From an uncultured Gallionellaceae bacterium (GTDB lineage: Bacteria; Pseudomonadota; Gammaproteobacteria; Burkholderiales; Gallionellaceae), in assembly GCA_903847155.1 (NCBI GenBank), contig CAINCU010000053.1:26479-90478 (forward strand): a stretch of DNA of 64,000 nucleotides, in the 5' to 3' direction. A model generated the notes under the pieces. That model had not been told where the DNA came from. It worked only from the letters and a program-made list of their open reading frames with translations, and searched no databases. Shown piece by piece: positions 9,520 through 17,198 of the stretch. The position numbers were made by a program, and so were the translations under genes. Positions within the stretch are counted from its first letter, which is position 1. Each line of letters starts with the position of its first letter.

Positions 9520-9989
9520 CGTGTGGCCTCCTTGTTTTTCGTCACTATTTCGGGAATAGGGAATTGCGTTACTGTTGCTAAATTTGGTTCAGGATCCAGA
9601 GCGCGTTTTTTGCGATCAGGGAAGGGCAGCACGGTTGATGCGGGTTTAACAATGCAGCTTTGCGCGTATGCATGCCGCCACAATCGAGCCTGTGCAAACA
9701 CATGCTCGATGGTTTCGAGTTGCCGTGCATCGAAGCCACGGCCGGCAGGGCTGAACAGCTTGGCACCGCGAAGCGTCCAGCCTTCCCATGCAAGACCCGG
9801 CAAGGCGTAGCCGCGCAGAATGCGCAGCATCCGATACGCCATCCAAGGGATGCGTGCGCCGCCAGTCTCCCAGTTCTGAATGGTGCGCACTGTCACATCC
9901 AACGCCTCAGCAGCTTCCATGCGCGTCAGTCCGGCCGCTCTGCGTAGGTCGGCGAAGTCATGCCGATCTATCCAACGGCGGCGGCTCAC
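9516..9989 (-). CDS. VC1465/XafT-like Xer recombination activation factor
   Basis: 157 residues. Residues about 8-50 form a Cro/CI-type helix-turn-helix (DLRRAAGLTRMEAAEALDV, then TVRTIQNWETG), followed by PWMAYRMLRILRG and a GLAWEGWTLRGAKLFSPAGR stretch. This order is what I know from the VC1465-family proteins of filamentous and satellite phages, whose member XafT activates XerD at dif. The position inside an element flanked by two dif-like sites supports the role. Its start and stop both overlap neighbours by four bases. It could instead act mainly as a phage transcription regulator. Confidence 0.78.
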   Translation of the reverse strand: MSRRRWIDRHDFADLRRAAGLTRMEAAEALDVTVRTIQNWETGGARIPWMAYRMLRILRGYALPGLAWEGWTLRGAKLFSPAGRGFDARQLETIEHVFAQARLWRHAYAQSCIVKPASTVLPFPDRKKRALDPEPNLATVTQFPIPEIVTKNKEATR

Positions 9990-10192
9990 CAGACCCTCCC
10001 TTCAAGAATTTGTGCAGGGGGATACACCCACCATTTTTTAGTGACGGCGTGCTTGCGTGCACCGACGATGCGACCTCTCAATGCGAGCTTTGCCAATGAT
10101 TGCGGCGACTTGCCTTTGAGCTTGGCGAAGTCTGCAAGGCTCATGCCGCCCTGTTGCTGATGAAGCGTTTCAAGCTGTACGGTTTGGCTCAT
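9986..10192 (-). CDS. Small helix-turn-helix element protein
   Basis: 68 residues, ending in a MerR/excisionase-like region (SLADFAKLKGKSPQSLAKL, then a basic wing with KKWWVYPPAQI). No family is recognised with certainty. It overlaps both neighbours by four bases. Two consecutive small DNA-binding proteins around the Xer activator suggest control of integration or excision, which is inference. Confidence 0.6.
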   Translation of the reverse strand: MSQTVQLETLHQQQGGMSLADFAKLKGKSPQSLAKLALRGRIVGARKHAVTKKWWVYPPAQILEGRVW

Positions 10193-10656
10193 AGCGTCCC
10201 CCGTTGATACATGCGAAGGTAGCCATGCTCACGAATCGCTCTGACCTCTTGCAGCTTCTCCCAGAGGGTTGCGGTGCTCTCCATGTCGGCTTCAACGGCC
10301 TTGCCCTTTTTGATGGCCTTGCGCGTAGCGTTGCGGTCTTGCTCGACGGCTGAAAGCAGATTCAAGAATTCGCAGTCGGTCAATTCGAGGTAGTGATACG
10401 GCAACAGCTCGAAAACACCTGAAGCCTTGGCATCCAGTGCGCGTTGCGCACTGGTGATGCCGTTGGCTTCACCTTCGATTGGCTGAACGCCAGGTGAAAC
10501 TACCTGCGCGCCTTCGGCTTGCTGGTCTACCAGAGAACGAGGTGCGGCCTTTCCGCGTGTTTTCTGAATCGGTCGAACGACATCGGCAGGCAGGCCATGC
10601 GGCCTAGTGCCAACGTCAACGGCAGACCCTTGGGCTTGCCTCGTGGTTTTACTCAT
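10189..10656 (-). CDS. Hypothetical first gene of the dif element operon
   Basis: 155 residues from the ATG at 10656, chosen because a GGGAGG ribosome site lies four to five bases upstream; an in-frame start further upstream at 10707 has no such site. The N-terminal half is proline/alanine-rich and low in structure; the C-terminal half (FELLPYHYLELTDCEFLNLL onward) looks helical and charged. I do not recognise a family. Its stop overlaps the next start by four bases. Confidence 0.6.
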   Translation of the reverse strand: MSKTTRQAQGSAVDVGTRPHGLPADVVRPIQKTRGKAAPRSLVDQQAEGAQVVSPGVQPIEGEANGITSAQRALDAKASGVFELLPYHYLELTDCEFLNLLSAVEQDRNATRKAIKKGKAVEADMESTATLWEKLQEVRAIREHGYLRMYQRGTL

Positions 10657-11037
10657 GGCAGCCTCCCAAAAAGCCGAAAACTGGCCGAGTTTCATAGACT
10701 TGCGCAAAAAGTCGGTTTTTGGGCGGTTTTTCGGGTTTTTGAGCTAAAAAGTCGGAACAGTTGTTTTTAGGGGGGTAAAACGATGGGAAGCCAGTAACGG
10801 CAAGACTTTCCGTAGGTTTTGAAGGTGTTTTTGTTGTCTCAATTTGACACAAAGGTACGGTATTACTAGTACCGTACCTACGACGACCGAAACAGATCGC
10901 CAACCGTGCGCGCCGCAGTGCTCGTGCCTCGCCCGCCGTCGCTCCCGCTGGCGTTTGAAAGTAGGGCGCGACCGCTAATCTTGAGTATGTAAAATGCGAA
11001 ACCATACCGCGAACCGTTCCGGCTCTGGTTTGGCTTT
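10657..11037. promoter_or_regulatory. Leader region of the dif element with inverted repeat
   Basis: This 381-base stretch upstream of the element operon has no confident separate gene. It holds a perfect inverted repeat with 10-base arms, AGGTACGGTA at 10853-10862 and its complement at 10870-10879, with a 7-base loop. It also holds a ten-base direct repeat, AAAAAGTCGG, at 10706-10715 and 10745-10754. The palindrome is a candidate operator or replication-origin hairpin. The minus strand is open throughout in one frame (118 codons from 11005), discussed in the findings. Confidence 0.5.
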
Positions 11038-11065
11038 GGTGCGCATAATGTATATTATGTCAAAT
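11038..11065 (+). other. Chromosomal dif site (XerC/XerD target)
   Basis: Twenty-eight bases: XerC arm GGTGCGCATAA, centre TGTATA, XerD arm TTATGTCAAAT. From memory of E. coli dif the only difference is C for T at position 24. This is the site where XerC/XerD resolve chromosome dimers, so the window should lie at or close to the replication terminus. It also forms the right edge of the mobile element. Confidence 0.88.
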
Positions 11066-11114
11066 AAATGAAGTTTAGGAAAAGGCCTGAAGGAATACTC
11101 CAAGCCTTTGCGAT

Positions 11115-11189
11115 TGGTGGGCGGTACTGGGTTCGAACCAGTGGCCCCTGCCGTGTGAAGGCAGTGCTCTACCGCTGAGCTAACCGCCC
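11115..11189 (-). tRNA. tRNA-Val (anticodon CAC)
   Basis: 75 nucleotides folding as a full cloverleaf on the minus strand: acceptor GGGCGGT with ACCGCCC, anticodon stem CTGCC/GGCAG with loop TTCACAC (anticodon CAC), T-loop TTCGAAC, and encoded CCA. It lies 50 bases beyond dif, divergent from gltX. Confidence 0.96.
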
Positions 11190-11311
11190 AATCAAGGGCG
11201 CGCATTTAATCATACGGATAGATATGAGGTCAATTTCTTTATAGGCTATACCCAACTATCGTAGAATGCGCACCTTCATTTCATGCCTCTTTATCTTTAC
11301 AGGAAAGCAAC

Positions 11312-12718
11312 ATGACCGTCCGCACCCGTTTCGCTCCCAGTCCAACCGGTTACCTGCACATCGGAGGCGCACGCACTGCGCTGTTCTCTTGGGCTTATGC
11401 ACGTAAGCATGGCGGCACGTTCATTTTGCGTATAGAAGACACTGATGTCGAGCGCTCAACACCGGAAGCTGTACAAGCCATTCTGGATGGCATGGCATGG
11501 CTCAAGTTGAATTATGACGAAGGCCCGTTCTATCAGATGCAGCGTATGCCGCGCTATAAAGAAGTTATCCAGCAGATGTTAGCCGCAGGTCAGGCCTATT
11601 ATTGCTACACCACTCCAGCCGAATTGGATGCCATGCGCGAGGCACAGCGCGCTCGCAGCGAAAAACCCAGATACGATGGAACATGGCGTCCCGAACCTGG
11701 CAAGAACCTGCCGCCTGTTCCTGCTGATTGCAAACCCGTAGTGCGTTTCAAGAATCCGACCGAAGGTGTCGTCGCATGGAAAGATATGGTCAAAGGCCAC
11801 ATCGAATTCAGCAACTCCGAACTGGACGACCTCATCATCGCCCGCTCGGACGGCACGCCGACTTATAACTTTTGCGTGGTAGTGGATGATTGGGACATGG
11901 GCATCACCCAAGTGATACGCGGCGACGACCACGTTAACAACACGCCGCGCCAGATCAACATCCTCAAAGCGCTCGGCGCCACCGTGCCCGGTTATGCCCA
12001 CCTGTCGATGATTCTCGGCGACGACGGTACTAAACTTTCCAAGCGCCACGGTGCAGTAAGCGTGATGCAATACGACGAAGACGGCTATTTGCCAGAGGCG
12101 GTCATCAACTATCTTGCACGTCTGGGCTGGTCGCACGGCGACGAGGAAGTATTTTCGGTCGAGCAATTCTGCGAGTGGTTCGATCTGGACCACATCACAC
12201 CTTCCGCCGCGCAGTTCAACACCGAAAAACTGAACTGGATAAATAACCACTACCTCAAGCTGACTGACAATAATCAATTGGCTGAAATGGTGTGTCCACG
12301 TCTTGAAGCACGCGGAATCAAGGTTTCCGACAGCCCCGCACTGTCTGCCATCGTTGGCTTATATAAAGAACGTGTCGCTACACTGAACGAACTGGCCGAT
12401 GCTGCGGAAGTGTTCTATATTGACCTGCACCCGGACGCTGCCTTGCTCGACGCGCAACTTTCTGCCGAGTCCATCCCTGCCCTGCGCGACTTGGCACAAC
12501 AATTTGCAACTGTCGTATGGGAAACCGCAGCCATCAGCACAGCCATTAAAGAAGTGATCGGTAAGCATGGCTTGAAAATGCCCAAGCTCGCCATGCCGTT
12601 GCGCGTAATACTCACCGGACAAACACAGACACCATCCGTGGATGCTTTAGTGACGCTATTCACGCGTGAAATGGTGTTAGCGCGGATAGAAAAAAATCTC
12701 TCTAAAAAAACAGACTGA
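11312..12718 (+). CDS. gltX: Glutamyl-tRNA synthetase
   Basis: Class I synthetase charging tRNA-Glu. The 468-residue protein has the HIGH motif in [17 protein letters not shown] near residue 8 and the KMSKS equivalent [10 protein letters not shown], with normal family length. ACAGGAAAG serves as ribosome site. It is followed immediately by a strong promoter and the genes for tRNA-Ala and tRNA-Glu, so enzyme and substrate tRNA are neighbours. Confidence 0.97.
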   Translation: MTVRTRFAPSPTGYLHIGGARTALFSWAYARKHGGTFILRIEDTDVERSTPEAVQAILDGMAWLKLNYDEGPFYQMQRMPRYKEVIQQMLAAGQAYYCYTTPAELDAMREAQRARSEKPRYDGTWRPEPGKNLPPVPADCKPVVRFKNPTEGVVAWKDMVKGHIEFSNSELDDLIIARSDGTPTYNFCVVVDDWDMGITQVIRGDDHVNNTPRQINILKALGATVPGYAHLSMILGDDGTKLSKRHGAVSVMQYDEDGYLPEAVINYLARLGWSHGDEEVFSVEQFCEWFDLDHITPSAAQFNTEKLNWINNHYLKLTDNNQLAEMVCPRLEARGIKVSDSPALSAIVGLYKERVATLNELADAAEVFYIDLHPDAALLDAQLSAESIPALRDLAQQFATVVWETAAISTAIKEVIGKHGLKMPKLAMPLRVILTGQTQTPSVDALVTLFTREMVLARIEKNLSKKTD

Positions 12719-12723
12719 CTTGC

Positions 12724-12752
12724 TTTACAAGGTCGGGGTGCATCACTATAAT
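12724..12752 (+). promoter_or_regulatory. Strong promoter for tRNA-Ala/tRNA-Glu
   Basis: TTTACA at 12724-12729, 17-base spacer, perfect TATAAT at 12747-12752, followed by a GCGCGC discriminator. A GC-rich discriminator is typical of stable-RNA promoters under stringent control. The tRNA-Ala starts 22 bases after the -10 box. Confidence 0.8.
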
Positions 12753-12774
12753 GCGCGCTCTTTTGAAGGTCGTC

Positions 12775-12850
<76 letters not shown>

Positions 12851-12870
12851 AAAAGAAAAGCAGTAACGAA

Positions 12871-12946
12871 GTCCCCATCGTCTAGAGGCCTAGGACACCG
12901 CCCTTTCACGGCGATAACACGAGTTCGAATCTCGTTGGGGACGCCA
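12871..12946 (+). tRNA. tRNA-Glu (anticodon TTC)
   Basis: 76 nucleotides with GTCCCCA acceptor, anticodon loop CTTTCAC (TTC), T-loop TTCGAAT and an encoded 3' GCCA. Its last 20 bases plus one following C recur at 45555-45575, which marks it as the probable insertion site of the following island. Confidence 0.96.
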
Positions 12947-12947
12947 C
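12927..12947 (+). repeat. Left copy of 21-bp direct repeat (tRNA-Glu 3' end, putative attL)
   Basis: Runs from GAATCTCGTT through GGGGACGCCAC within and just past the tRNA-Glu gene. It is identical to 45555-45575 about 32.6 kb away. Duplicated tRNA 3' ends are the classic footprint of tyrosine-recombinase island integration. Confidence 0.75.
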
Positions 12948-13013
12948 ATTCAAGTTGCATGTTGTTTCCAAACGTTGCAATATCAGCGAGAAACCCAAAG
13001 AAACAAGCAATCC

Positions 13014-13034
13014 AAGCCCTTCTGGGCTTTTTTG
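13014..13034 (+). terminator. Rho-independent terminator after tRNA-Glu
   Basis: AAGCCC, loop TTCT, GGGCTT, then a T run. It ends the tRNA-Ala/tRNA-Glu transcript. A copy with the same stem and loop is at 45642-45661, downstream of the second tRNA-Glu 3' end. Confidence 0.88.
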
Positions 13035-13296
13035 TTGTTGCACGATGTTTGACAGGTCTGCGACATAAAGTGAAGCAATCGCTCAATTGATCCACCTTGT
13101 AGGTCGCCTTCGGGTCGATTGTGAGAGTTCACCAGTGTCAGCAATCGGGCAGTACAGGTTTTATGACGCCGGAAAATTTCCAATTCCATAAACCTGCCGT
13201 TCGCGAACTAGCGCAACCGACCCGTTGCAGCCATTCTGAATAACGAAAAGCAGTCGTTCAAAATTGCGATTTACACAACTTCGGACAAATTCGTAC
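13035..13296. other. Gene-free stretch with an intergenic repeat
   Basis: With the preceding terminator leader this makes about 350 bases without a gene between tRNA-Glu and the DUF302 gene. It contains a repeat copy at 13190-13236 that matches 63383-63429 at 39 of 47 positions (counted by eye). Nothing else recognisable. Confidence 0.6.
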
Positions 13297-13806
13297 TTAC
13301 AAGTCACCGCTACTTGCAGCCTTCATCATATCTTTCATTGCTTCCATAACATGTTCTGCGCTCTTGCGGGTTTCGATCGGCATTGCTTGAATCATCTTGA
13401 TGTCCATCATCATGGAAATGATCCAGCGCTTGCCGTCCTTATCCTCGATCAGTGCGATGCGGCAAGGCATGTAGGCAATCATCTTTGGATCGGCGGCCAG
13501 CATTTTGTTGGCTGTCAATCCGTCACAGAAATTAAATATCTCAATGCGCTTGGAGGGCTTGCCGGTCAGCGCTTCTATTTCCTTGTAGAGCTGATTGACG
13601 CCGACGAACTTGAGGTTGTACTGGTTGGCGCGCAGCTTGAGCGATTCCACCGCGTCGTCGAAACTGACATTGTCCTGTATCCTGATTCGTGCGATCTGCA
13701 GTTTGACATCGGTATAGTCGATACTTGGGGCAGTCTCGGCAGACAGTGCAAATTGGGGAACAGACACCAACAAAAGCGCAATAATATATAGACGAAATAT
13801 ATTCAT
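13297..13806 (-). CDS. Periplasmic DUF302 protein of the sox operon
   Basis: 169 residues with a clear signal peptide (MNIFRLYIIALLLVSVPQFALS, cut probably at SAE). The body matches the DUF302 pattern: a repeated helix region, NFCDGLTANKMLAADPKMIAYMPCRIAL, and the IEDKDGKRWI strand, with two conserved-looking cysteines (NFCD, MPCR). The function of DUF302 is unknown; it is often found near sulfur-oxidation genes. It lies 21 bases after soxB on the same strand and is probably cotranscribed as the last gene of the operon. Confidence 0.85.
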   Translation of the reverse strand: MNIFRLYIIALLLVSVPQFALSAETAPSIDYTDVKLQIARIRIQDNVSFDDAVESLKLRANQYNLKFVGVNQLYKEIEALTGKPSKRIEIFNFCDGLTANKMLAADPKMIAYMPCRIALIEDKDGKRWIISMMMDIKMIQAMPIETRKSAEHVMEAMKDMMKAASSGDL

Positions 13807-13827
13807 ATCAAATTCCTTGTATCGATT

Positions 13828-15552
13828 TTAAATCATGCCTGGATTGCCGGCGACACCCTTGAGATGTGGTACATTCGGAGTGGTTACCTTGACCACCTTC
13901 TCGCTACGCAAATGTCTGGCAACCAGATCCCAGATCGGCTCGCCGCCCTTGTCTCGTGCCGCTTCCGAAACAGGTGCCCAGCCAGCAACCTTGTAGGTCT
14001 TGCTGGCATCCAGCAGTTTTCCGTCCAGACGCATATCCTGAATTCGATTGCCCATGGCTGCGTTTGGCTCGCAGGTGTATTCGAGTCCACCCACGCGCAC
14101 CATATCGCCGCCCTGTTGGTAATACGGGTCAGGGTTGAACAAGTTATCGCATACGTCTTCCAGAATCGTCTTGATCTGGACCCCGGTCATTTCGGTCAGT
14201 GTGGTGTACGGATAGGTAATCGCCGTCTGGTTGAGTACATCTTCCATAGTGATGGATGAGCCCGGCAACAGCGAGGTACCCCAGCGGAAGCCCGGCGAGA
14301 AAGCGATGGGCGCGTCCTTCTCTTTCATCAGTGCATCGAGTATCACCTGATCGAAACTGCCGTTGAAATTGCTTCGGCGATACAGCAGGCCGTCGGTCGT
14401 CGCCAGTTTTTCGGAGAGTTTGCTTTCGTAAGGTGCACGATGTTTTTGTATCAGCGCGGACATGCTCTTGTCTGCCGCAAGCAGATTGGAGAATACCGGC
14501 AGCAGCTTGTAGCGGAAGTCGGTCACCTTGCCAGCCTTGACCTCGAAGTCCAGCACGCCGAGGAACTTGCCGTTGGAACCGGCATTTGTCACCAGCGTCG
14601 TGCCGCCGCGATTCTTCACTGGGATCGGCACCGGGATACCATCATGCGTATGGCCGCCGAGAATGGCATCCAGGCCGATGACACGCGATGCAAGCTTGAG
14701 ATCGACGTCCATGCCGTTATGCGAAAGCAGCACCACGACCTGCGCGCCATTTTTGCGCGCGGCGGCTATGGTTAGTTGCAGATTCTCCTCCTGTATTCCG
14801 TATGACCACTCCGGCACAAAATAGCGGGGGTTGGCGATGGTGCTGTAGGGGAATGCCTGACCGATGATCGCCACCGGGACACCGCTCATTTCTCTAATGA
14901 CGTAAGGTTTGAAGACTGGATCGCCGAAGTCTGTGGTCTTTACATTCTGCGCAACCACATCCATCTTGCCCTTCAATGCTCCCTCTTCCGTATCCTTGAT
15001 GCGTTGAGCACCATATGTGCATTCCCAGTGCATGGTCATTATGTCCACACCCAATTCCAAGCATGCATCGATCATGTCCTGGCCGTTGCTCCACATGGCT
15101 TGGCCGGTACCTTGCCATGTATCTCCGCCATCTAGTAACAAAGCATTGGGGCGCGATGCGCGGATCTGTTTGATAAGCGTCGCCAAATGGGCGAAACCGC
15201 CCACTTTGCCGTAGGTGCGAGCCTCCTCGACGTAATTAAGGCTGGTATAGGCATGTGCTTCGACCGTGCCAGGCTTGACGCCGAAATGCTTGAGCAGCGC
15301 GCTGCCAACCAGATGTGGCGGCTGGCCGCTCATCGTACCGACGCCAAGATTGATATCCGGCTCGCGGAAATACATCGGATTGAGTTGCGCGTGAGTATCG
15401 GTGATGTGAAGCAGGCTGACATTGCCGAACTTCGGCAGGTCGTACAGATGTCCAGTATCACTGGCGGCATAGTTCACGCCGCTCTTCAACAGGAACCCTC
15501 CTGCCGATGCGATAGCCAGCATTTGGAGAAACTCGCGGCGATTCATGTCCAT
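13828..15552 (-). CDS. soxB: Thiosulfohydrolase SoxB
   Basis: SoxB hydrolyses the S-thiosulfonate bound to SoxY and releases sulfate, in the periplasm. The 574-residue protein starts with a twin-arginine-type signal (MNRREFLQMLAIASAGGF). It carries dinuclear-metal metallophosphatase motifs: ITDTHAQ, LLDGGDTWQG, LLSHNGMD and GGHTHDG, followed by a 5'-nucleotidase C-terminal domain with FNPDPYYQQGGDMVRVGG. An AAGGA ribosome site lies six bases before ATG 15552. It follows soxX after a 105-base gap that holds a hairpin. Confidence 0.96.
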   Translation of the reverse strand: MDMNRREFLQMLAIASAGGFLLKSGVNYAASDTGHLYDLPKFGNVSLLHITDTHAQLNPMYFREPDINLGVGTMSGQPPHLVGSALLKHFGVKPGTVEAHAYTSLNYVEEARTYGKVGGFAHLATLIKQIRASRPNALLLDGGDTWQGTGQAMWSNGQDMIDACLELGVDIMTMHWECTYGAQRIKDTEEGALKGKMDVVAQNVKTTDFGDPVFKPYVIREMSGVPVAIIGQAFPYSTIANPRYFVPEWSYGIQEENLQLTIAAARKNGAQVVVLLSHNGMDVDLKLASRVIGLDAILGGHTHDGIPVPIPVKNRGGTTLVTNAGSNGKFLGVLDFEVKAGKVTDFRYKLLPVFSNLLAADKSMSALIQKHRAPYESKLSEKLATTDGLLYRRSNFNGSFDQVILDALMKEKDAPIAFSPGFRWGTSLLPGSSITMEDVLNQTAITYPYTTLTEMTGVQIKTILEDVCDNLFNPDPYYQQGGDMVRVGGLEYTCEPNAAMGNRIQDMRLDGKLLDASKTYKVAGWAPVSEAARDKGGEPIWDLVARHLRSEKVVKVTTPNVPHLKGVAGNPGMI

Positions 15553-15617
15553 GGAATTTCCTTCTCGAATAACATGCCCGGTAGATGCGCAGGTTTTTTG
15601 TAGAGGACTTTCGAAGT

Positions 15618-15647
15618 CCTGCTTTTCACCTTGCGGTGAGAAGCAGG
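15618..15647 (-). other. Hairpin between soxX and soxB
   Basis: Two 13-base arms (15618-15630 and 15635-15647) pair at 12 of 13 positions around a 4-base loop. No T run follows in the direction of transcription, so it is more likely an mRNA processing or stabilising stem or a partial attenuator than a full terminator. Confidence 0.6.
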
Positions 15648-15657
15648 TCAGTGAAGA

Positions 15658-16302
15658 TTATTTATTAACCGGCGATTCAGGATCCATCAGCAAAGCCACC
15701 AGATCCTTAATCTGCGCTTCCGACAAAATACCCATGGATCCAAATCGGGGCATATTGGAGCAGGCAATGTAGGCCTTCACGTTGTAGATATGTCCATAGG
15801 CACGGCGCTCTGACTCTTCACGCGAGCCGTGTTTCTTGGCGTAATTCAGCAGGCTGGGACCTATCGTGCCATAAGCGATTTCCTTGGATGAAAGCTGATG
15901 GCAGTTATAGCAATTGCCACCGGCCGGTTCGTCCGCCTTGTCACTCCAAGTCATTCCCTTGCCGCTCTGTGCCAGCTTTTCACCGGCTTTCCAGTCGCCC
16001 ACGAAGTTCCCGTCTGCTGGCCATTTGATGGACTTGAGCTGCTTTTCCTCCAGATTGACCTTTGTGCGGTTCGGCATGTCGTTTGTACCATCCGGCATGT
16101 CGTCCCTATATTTGCTGCATGCTACCTGCAACTCATCCTGATTCACGCGATCGGCCTTGGCGATGCCCTTGTCGCGAAAATCGCGCTTGATGATTGCAGC
16201 AGTCTTAGCGTCGAGGTACGGGCTTTTCGAATCAGCCTGAACAGGCATGGCGGTAGCCAGGCTCAGCGTTATTGTCATACCGAATATAAGTTTTGCGTTC
16301 AT
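15658..16302 (-). CDS. soxX: Sulfur-oxidising cytochrome c SoxX
   Basis: SoxX is the small heme subunit of the SoxAX complex that oxidatively links thiosulfate to SoxY. I choose ATG 16302 (MNAKLIFGMTITLSLATA) because an AGGAG site sits nine bases upstream; the ATG at 16311 directly abuts that site. The 214-residue product has a signal peptide to about residue 23, one heme motif CYNCH (Cys131, Cys134, His135), and a later SNMPRFGSMG segment with candidate methionine ligands. It starts 12 bases after soxA. Confidence 0.94.
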   Translation of the reverse strand: MNAKLIFGMTITLSLATAMPVQADSKSPYLDAKTAAIIKRDFRDKGIAKADRVNQDELQVACSKYRDDMPDGTNDMPNRTKVNLEEKQLKSIKWPADGNFVGDWKAGEKLAQSGKGMTWSDKADEPAGGNCYNCHQLSSKEIAYGTIGPSLLNYAKKHGSREESERRAYGHIYNVKAYIACSNMPRFGSMGILSEAQIKDLVALLMDPESPVNK

Positions 16303-16314
16303 ATTTGTCATCTC

Positions 16315-17133
16315 CTAGCGTTTCAGACCCGGACCTGCATACTCGGCACCATTGGCATTGACTGCCGAATACATGGTCAAAGCGATAGTCGCTTCTGAAG
16401 CAAACTTGGGCTCTGGGAAACGTTGCTGACGGAAGCAATCATTCAGGCGCCACTCGAAGGAACGAGTCAAACCTTGCGAAACGCGATACGCTGGCCAACT
16501 GGTATAAGCCGCCTGCGCATCCTTCGCGACATTCAGGTTGGGCAAATCCTGCATGCGGATGCGCACACCGCTGGTGGCATGGCAGGTTGAGCAGGAAAAG
16601 TCATACGGCCCTGCACGATAATTGAAGATGCGCTTACCGATTTCGTAAGCCTCCTTTTCCTTAGGATGCTTGACTGAAACAGCCATCTTGATGCCCTTGG
16701 ATTGGCCCACCACGTAGGTCGCTAAGGTAGAGATATCTGAATTTTTCTGTTCCGTGCTGAACGGTTTGGCGGCGATTTCCTCCTCAGGTATGCCCTGCAG
16801 TGTGTTCATGCAAGTCATCAAGCGCGATTCCAGATCCTGCACTCTATCGGTGTCCTTGAAGTAGCGCGGCATTTCTGCGTAAGCTCCCTTCACAACACCC
16901 GAACCTTTTCCCAGATCACACTTTTCCAAGGATGCATTTTTCGGTCCGCCAGGTTTTTTCCACAATTCTTCGCCAGCCATTTCATCAAAATCAGCAGGAT
17001 TGCCATCGCTGATCATTTCCCGATATTGCGCGATGCGGTCCGAGTCTGAAACCCCACCCTCAGCCGCTATCGCTACATAGCTTGTCGCCAATGCCAGTAG
17101 CATCACTACCTTACTTACGTTGCTGGTGTTCAT
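16315..17133 (-). CDS. soxA: L-cysteine S-thiosulfotransferase subunit SoxA
   Basis: Catalytic subunit of SoxAX. The 272-residue protein has a signal peptide (about residues 1-24) and a single CxxCH heme site, CSTCH at 181-185. Cys72 and Cys108 probably form a disulfide where diheme SoxA proteins have their first heme. Cys233 in NDCFRQQRFPEP matches the active-site cysteine that serves as heme ligand and carries the sulfur. It is therefore a monoheme-type SoxA. A GGGAGGAG ribosome site lies seven bases before the ATG. Confidence 0.95.
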   Translation of the reverse strand: MNTSNVSKVVMLLALATSYVAIAAEGGVSDSDRIAQYREMISDGNPADFDEMAGEELWKKPGGPKNASLEKCDLGKGSGVVKGAYAEMPRYFKDTDRVQDLESRLMTCMNTLQGIPEEEIAAKPFSTEQKNSDISTLATYVVGQSKGIKMAVSVKHPKEKEAYEIGKRIFNYRAGPYDFSCSTCHATSGVRIRMQDLPNLNVAKDAQAAYTSWPAYRVSQGLTRSFEWRLNDCFRQQRFPEPKFASEATIALTMYSAVNANGAEYAGPGLKR

Positions 17134-17198
17134 CTAATATCTCCTCCCAGAAAATACAGCCTCAACAGTTGCACTCAGCCCTATTGAACTGGTTGTGA

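Larger units (their letters stand above)
9007..11065 (-). mobile_element. Xer/dif-integrated satellite-type element (about 2 kb)
   Basis: Two dif-like sites in the same orientation (9007-9034 and 11038-11065) bracket five tightly packed minus-strand genes. One product resembles the VC1465-type Xer recombination activators of satellite phages. Established knowledge: TLC-type satellites of filamentous phages integrate at dif with host XerC/XerD plus such an activator, and their attP has a poor XerD arm, as the left site here does. No replication initiator, coat or integrase gene is visible, so this is a minimal, non-autonomous or decayed element. Calling it an Xer-exploiting element is inference from sites plus gene type. 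Confidence 0.78.

Noticed and set aside
9496..10160. Several plus-strand frames inside the dif element
   Set aside because: They oppose the coupled minus-strand genes, overlap one another, and have no ribosome sites or family features.
10649..11005. 118-codon minus-strand frame in the element leader as an independent gene
   Set aside because: No ribosome site and no family-like composition as a stand-alone gene; it is kept only as the possible second half of the circular-form frame.
15618..15647. Hairpin as a rho-independent terminator between soxX and soxB
   Set aside because: No T run on the minus strand after the stem, and soxB would be cut from its operon.
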